DNA from: Podocnemis expansa
Lineage: Eukaryota > Chordata > Testudines > Podocnemididae
Direction: 5' to 3'
Assembly: GCA_007922195.1 (NCBI GenBank)
Contig: ML681996.1
Coordinates: forward strand, 20,410,189-20,474,188
DNA: 64,000 nucleotides
Shown: piece by piece, positions 61,994-64,000 of the stretch
Layout: each line of letters begins with the position of its first letter
How positions within the stretch are numbered: the first letter of the stretch is position 1
The notes under the pieces: model-generated
Seen by the model: the letters and a program-made list of their open reading frames with translations, nothing else
What the model was told of the DNA's origin: nothing
Database searches by the model: none
Made by a program: the position numbers and the translations under genes

Positions 61994-62128
61994 TATACAG
62001 TGAGAGTCTAGTGGCACCTTAAAGACTAACAAATTTCCTCAGGCGTAAGAAATTTATTAGTCTTTAAGGTACCACAGGACTCTCATTTTTGCTGTACACA
62101 AACAAACACAGCTACCCCTCTGGAAATG
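61994..62128 (+). mobile_element. Penelope-like fragment with inverted 3' ends
   Basis: Antisense 3' sequence (GTGGCACCTTAAAGACTAAC) meets sense 3' sequence (TTAGTCTTTAAGGTACCAC) in only 135 bp. The right end is ACACAGCTACCCCTCTGG. TTCTGCATAGTA is a perfect 12-bp duplication at 61,982-61,993 and 62,129-62,140. Its low divergence points to a recent insertion. Confidence 0.9.
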
Positions 62129-62140
62129 TTCTGCATAGTA

Positions 62141-63462
62141 AAATTTCAAAGCTACTTTAAGTCAGTGTTCATCTGTAAACTTTTGAAAGAATAACCATAA
62201 TGTTTTTTTTCAGAGTTACAAACATTTCAGAGTTATGACCAGCCTTCATCCTTGAGGTGTTTGTATCTCTGAGGTTCCACTACACTTTATTTACCCATCA
62301 CAAATTATTTAAATCTTTTATTTTGAGTAATCTGAGACAGTTTGTTTGTGTAATTTGCTTCTAGAAATTGCAAATGTAATTTGCTTCTGACTCTTGTTGG
62401 GGTGGGTATGGAGATGGAACCCATGATTTGGAAAAAAAAATGGAAAGCAAACTGAAACATTTATAAACTATGAAAACATTGCAAACTTTAAAATGGAGTA
62501 AGAATCAATTAAAATTCATGAGCAACAGAAATATCTTTATAACAAGAGAGAATTATAGCATTGTTCTCTGTTTTCATTTTGTATACATTGATTTATTGTA
62601 AACAAATGTACCTTGTTATAATTTTTCCAAGGCTAGTAGGAATGAAACAACAGATTAACCAAACTCAACTCTGTTGAAAAGATGAGAATACAGCTCATGT
62701 ATTTATGCTTACATAATAAGCACATTGAAATTCTGTTGCTTATACACATTAATCCAGTCTTGTTAAAACTATAATAAGAATGGAAAATGCTACAAATTTA
62801 ACACATATTCATTGCATTCTTCAGACTGCAATCCTATGGTCTTTTTTTGAAAACTACAACAATAGTGGCTGGGATTCATAACCCAGAGAAATAAAATGTC
62901 TGACAAGAACAAGAGGAAATGAACAACCACTGATGGCATTATATGCCACTGAAATTGTGATCATCCACACTGAGAGGTTTGTGCTTCTCTATAAATAACA
63001 GCTAAAATCAAGATGCCGCTATGTGCGCCTAAAACAACCTTGTTTGATCTATGTGCACAAGACCAAAGCCAATGCCACAAGAAATGAGAATGATCTAACT
63101 GGTATCACATTTTGGCTTCTGTTGTGTGGATTCACAAAGAAATGGTGAAAGGAGCCATTCCCCATTGACTTACCTGTAGCAGATTCCAAGGAATGAAGAA
63201 TTTTGTCTCTTATGGTGTGGGAGAATAGGAAAATTACAGTTTCATCCAAAAGTATGAAATGTGCCCATAGTTTCCTCACCTTTCCACGCCAGACCACCAG
63301 AGTCAGTGCTAGCTGAATATTCACTATATGCTCTTAAAAGGAGTATGTTCCCCACGTCCACAGAGGTGTTCTTGCCGATCTGTTTTCTCTGGAGGCAAAA
63401 TGTCTCAGCCTAATGCTTATGGTTCTGTGCCACTCCAAACATCCCACTAGTATAGCAGTGGC
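62141..63462. other. AT-rich spacer, nothing recognised
   Basis: No bounded repeat, exon or RNA gene was recognised. Confidence 0.4.
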
Positions 63463-63465
63463 TTA

Positions 63466-63654
63466 GGTCCGGTACACTAGAAAGTTTTAATGACAAAAAG
63501 TAACTTATGTTGGAAAACAATCCTAGCTTACACAATACAATGACCTTTTTGTCAACAAAAGTATTCAGCTTTGTCAGCAAAATAAAACCATGAGAGACAT
63601 AGTGCCCTTTATTGCAAAGCTTTTTTGTGAAAAAAGCACATGTAGACATTTTCC
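63466..63654. mobile_element. Small Harbinger-like MITE
   Basis: TTA flanks both sides (63,463-63,465 and 63,655-63,657), the preferred target of PIF/Harbinger elements. The left end GGTCCGGTACACTAG and the right end GTAGACATTTTCC are weak inverted repeats sharing GG and TAC positions. The interior has GACAAAAAGTAAC- and TTTTTGTCAACAAAA-type inverted words. It is non-coding. Confidence 0.6.
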
Positions 63655-63659
63655 TTAGG

Positions 63660-64000
63660 TTATATCACTAAAAATAACCACCCTATTATCACAGCGTGCC
63701 ACTCTGGTCACCTATTTGATCTCAACTGCCTGCAGCCCTCTGCATCCACCCATCCACTTTCCAAGTCCCAGAAAGTTTTCAAAAGAAACGGAGTTTTCAA
63801 GTAACTCATGACACCATGGAGAACTCACTTCACAGCACAGAAATAACAACCTTGTCTGCCTGCACTAAAGTACAGGGGAACGTATCACTCCTTATGTGCC
63901 ATGCAGAGCCAGGGAGGGAGGCAGGGAGGGACCCTTTCCCTGCCTTCCAGATACGCAATGGACCCATCTGTGCTGAGGGAACCGGGGACAGCAGCTATTA
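63660..64000. other. Spacer, nothing recognised
   Basis: A GGGAGGGAGGCAGGGAGGG purine patch lies near 63,910-63,930. No other feature was recognised before the window ends. Confidence 0.4.

Overview
This window is vertebrate nuclear DNA from a sauropsid, most likely a turtle. The basis is its repeat content: chicken-repeat-1 (CR1) LINEs with the turtle/crocodile type of 3' sequence, Penelope-like retroelements ending in a GTTAGTCTTTAAGTGCC-type tail, many small hAT-derived elements, and AT-rich, CpG-poor spacer. The assignment rests on recognising these families by eye, not on a database search. I see no intact host protein-coding gene, rRNA, tRNA or CRISPR array. The window reads as intergenic or deep intronic sequence. 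The only candidate host exon is a weak 33-codon minus-strand reading frame near 60.3 kb.

Layout. 1-0.9 kb: truncated non-LTR reverse transcriptase, minus strand, running off the left edge. 2.9-6.1 kb: a 3-bp-target MITE, an hAT fragment, a Penelope 3' end, an old SINE and a (TAA)n tract with an assembly gap. 8.5-11.1 kb: a decayed L2-type LINE (minus) split by a CR1 3' end and a Penelope fragment. 11.7-14.6 kb: a plus-strand CR1 hit by a MITE and by a GC-rich inverted-repeat element sitting where its polymerase core should be. 16.4-18.2 kb: a CR1 3' end and the GIY-YIG part of a Penelope-like element. 18.2-22 kb: AT-rich spacer. 22-32 kb: a MITE, several hAT elements, and a GC-rich block holding a palindrome with arms of about 220 bp. 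36-38 kb: two more hAT elements. 41-50 kb: hAT elements, a MITE and two long foldback elements. 53-62 kb: hAT elements, a minus-strand CR1 reverse-transcriptase segment split by a Penelope fragment, and a last small Penelope copy. 63.5 kb: a small Harbinger-like MITE.

The interest lies in transposon biology. Fifteen non-autonomous hAT-type elements can be delimited, most by matching 8-bp flanks. A MITE family (GGCTATGTCTACA ends) has 3-bp target duplications that differ at every site, and one copy sits in a CR1 whose empty site can be rebuilt. Three Penelope fragments carry the same head-to-head inverted 3' end, and two have clear long target duplications. Nested insertions give a relative age order: L2 oldest, then CR1, then hAT, MITE and Penelope insertions.
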